Of a DNA stretch of 64,000 nucleotides, positions 63,171-64,000 are shown piece after piece. Each line of letters begins with the position of its first letter. The stretch's first letter is position 1. The notes under the pieces were generated by a model. It did not search any database, was not told the DNA's origin, and saw nothing but the letters and a program-made list of their open reading frames with translations. The stretch covers positions 1 through 64,000 of the forward strand of contig CAWAMJ010000022.1 in the NCBI GenBank assembly GCA_963783085.1, in the 5' to 3' direction. The position numbers and the translations under genes were made by a program. This DNA is from CAVYUC01 sp963783085. GTDB lineage: Bacteria > Bacteroidota > Bacteroidia > Bacteroidales > Prolixibacteraceae.

Positions 63171-64000
63171 ATGAAACCTGATTTTAAAAATATCAACATA
63201 ATAAATACCGGAACAAAACAGGCATCCGGAAACCAAACTGGATTTGCAAAAGACTGGATTACGCCGGAGCAGATTCCGGTGAAACCGTTATACACTAAAG
63301 AAGATTTGGAAGGCATGGAACACCTGAACTATGCTGCAGGATTGCCTCCATTCCTTCGCGGGCCTTATTCAGCCATGTATGCCATGCGTCCGTGGACGAT
63401 TCGCCAGTATGCCGGTTTTTCAACTGCCGAAGAATCAAATGCATTTTACCGCCGTAACCTTGCTGCCGGGCAAAAAGGTTTGTCGGTTGCATTTGACCTG
63501 GCAACTCATCGCGGTTACGATTCTGATCATCCGCGTGTGGTTGGCGACGTTGGAAAAGCCGGTGTAGCCATTGATTCGATTCTCGACATGAAAATCCTGT
63601 TCGATGAAATTCCGCTGGATAAAATGTCGGTATCGATGACGATGAACGGTGCCGTGCTGCCGGTTATGGCTTTTTACATTGTTACCGGACTGGAACAGGG
63701 CGCTACTCTGGAGCAACTTTCAGGAACCATTCAAAACGATATTCTGAAAGAATTTATGGTGCGGAATACGTACATCTATCCGCCGGATTTCTCCATGAAA
63801 ATAATCGCCGATATTTTCGAATTCACTTCGAAACACATGCCGAAGTTCAACTCCATTTCCATTTCGGGTTACCACATGCAGGAAGCCGGCGCTACCGCCG
63901 ATATAGAAATGGCTTACACCCTGGCCGACGGATTGGAATACCTTCGCGCCGGAATAAATGCCGGAATGGATATCGATACATTTGCACCGCGTTTATCGTT
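63171..64000 (+). CDS. mutB: Methylmalonyl-CoA mutase large (alpha) subunit, 3' end beyond window
   Basis: The first 276 codons encode WITPEQIPVKPLYTKEDL, PPFLRGPYSAMYAMRPWTIR and GQKGLSVAFDLATHRGYDSD, which are substrate-binding blocks of the catalytic subunit. The B12-binding C-terminal domain lies outside the window. In most genomes mutB starts within a few bases of mutA; here about 800 bases of repeats and a four-helix-bundle gene separate them. Confidence 0.96.
   Translation, partial: MKPDFKNINIINTGTKQASGNQTGFAKDWITPEQIPVKPLYTKEDLEGMEHLNYAAGLPPFLRGPYSAMYAMRPWTIRQYAGFSTAEESNAFYRRNLAAGQKGLSVAFDLATHRGYDSDHPRVVGDVGKAGVAIDSILDMKILFDEIPLDKMSVSMTMNGAVLPVMAFYIVTGLEQGATLEQLSGTIQNDILKEFMVRNTYIYPPDFSMKIIADIFEFTSKHMPKFNSISISGYHMQEAGATADIEMAYTLADGLEYLRAGINAGMDIDTFAPRLS

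Overview
The window looks like a chromosomal segment from a Bacteroidota bacterium of the class Bacteroidia, most like the marine or sediment Marinilabiliales/Prolixibacteraceae; the order-level placement is inference. Supporting signs are TAnnTTTG-type -7 promoter boxes, type IX secretion C-terminal sorting domains, a DUF4271-hemD-rnpA neighbourhood, a DAHP synthase fused to chorismate mutase, and an F-type ATP synthase operon led by bactofilin and lacking atpD/atpC. Paired methylmalonyl-CoA mutase subunits and N-sulfoglucosamine/arylsulfatase-type sulfatases fit the same picture. No rRNA, tRNA, CRISPR array, prophage or transposase gene was seen.

Layout. 1-4.1 kb (minus): two lipoprotein sulfatases, a Tat-exported Gfo/Idh/MocA oxidoreductase and a fatty-acid desaturase remnant. 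4.3-11.5 kb: trpS (frameshifted), queD, polA, a DUF4271 membrane protein, hemD and rnpA. 11.5-13.7 kb (minus): aroG-chorismate mutase and tyrA, preceded by a complete-looking transcription attenuator with an aromatic-rich leader peptide. 13.8-19 kb (minus): two paralogous secreted metalloproteases with a small membrane protein after the upstream-transcribed one. 19.4-21.6 kb: a REC-PAS-histidine kinase and a NarL-type regulator. 22-34.5 kb: a GH32 fructan hydrolase, an AspT/YidE-like transporter, PepE, an ECF sigma/anti-sigma/DUF4252 unit, an AI-2E family permease, an SPW-like membrane protein, dusB, a YkvA-like protein, a TauE/SafE permease and a methyltransferase, with REPIN/MITE-like elements between genes.

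35.3-44.6 kb is the most unusual locus. It holds three membrane-anchored proteins with cytoplasmic glycine-cleavage-H (GcvH)-like domains, one of them fused to a periplasmic substrate-binding domain. With them lie a Tat-exported protein with four [4Fe-4S] clusters, an NrfD/HybB-type quinone-interacting membrane protein, a histidine kinase with two c-type heme motifs in its periplasmic sensor, an NtrC-type sigma-54 activator and an archaemetzincin. A plausible -24/-12 promoter and a perfect palindrome precede the first gene. I infer a redox-regulated, membrane-bound electron-transfer system whose substrate is unknown.

44.6-50.9 kb (minus): ATP synthase operon (bactofilin, atpZ, a small membrane protein, atpB, E, F, H, A, G). 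51-57.6 kb: rpmF, DUF177, an orphan histidine kinase, dxs, an OmpA-like lipoprotein, a secreted VOC protein and a hypothetical protein. 57.9-64 kb: a HepT toxin pseudogene, two fasciclin-domain genes, and mutA/mutB separated by a 53-bp tandem repeat and a four-helix-bundle (23S IVS) gene in GATACT-rich repeats.

Four otherwise intact genes (sulfatase, trpS, fasciclin lipoprotein, mutA) carry one-base indels. Because trpS should be essential, consensus errors are a serious possibility and every broken gene here should be read with that in mind.
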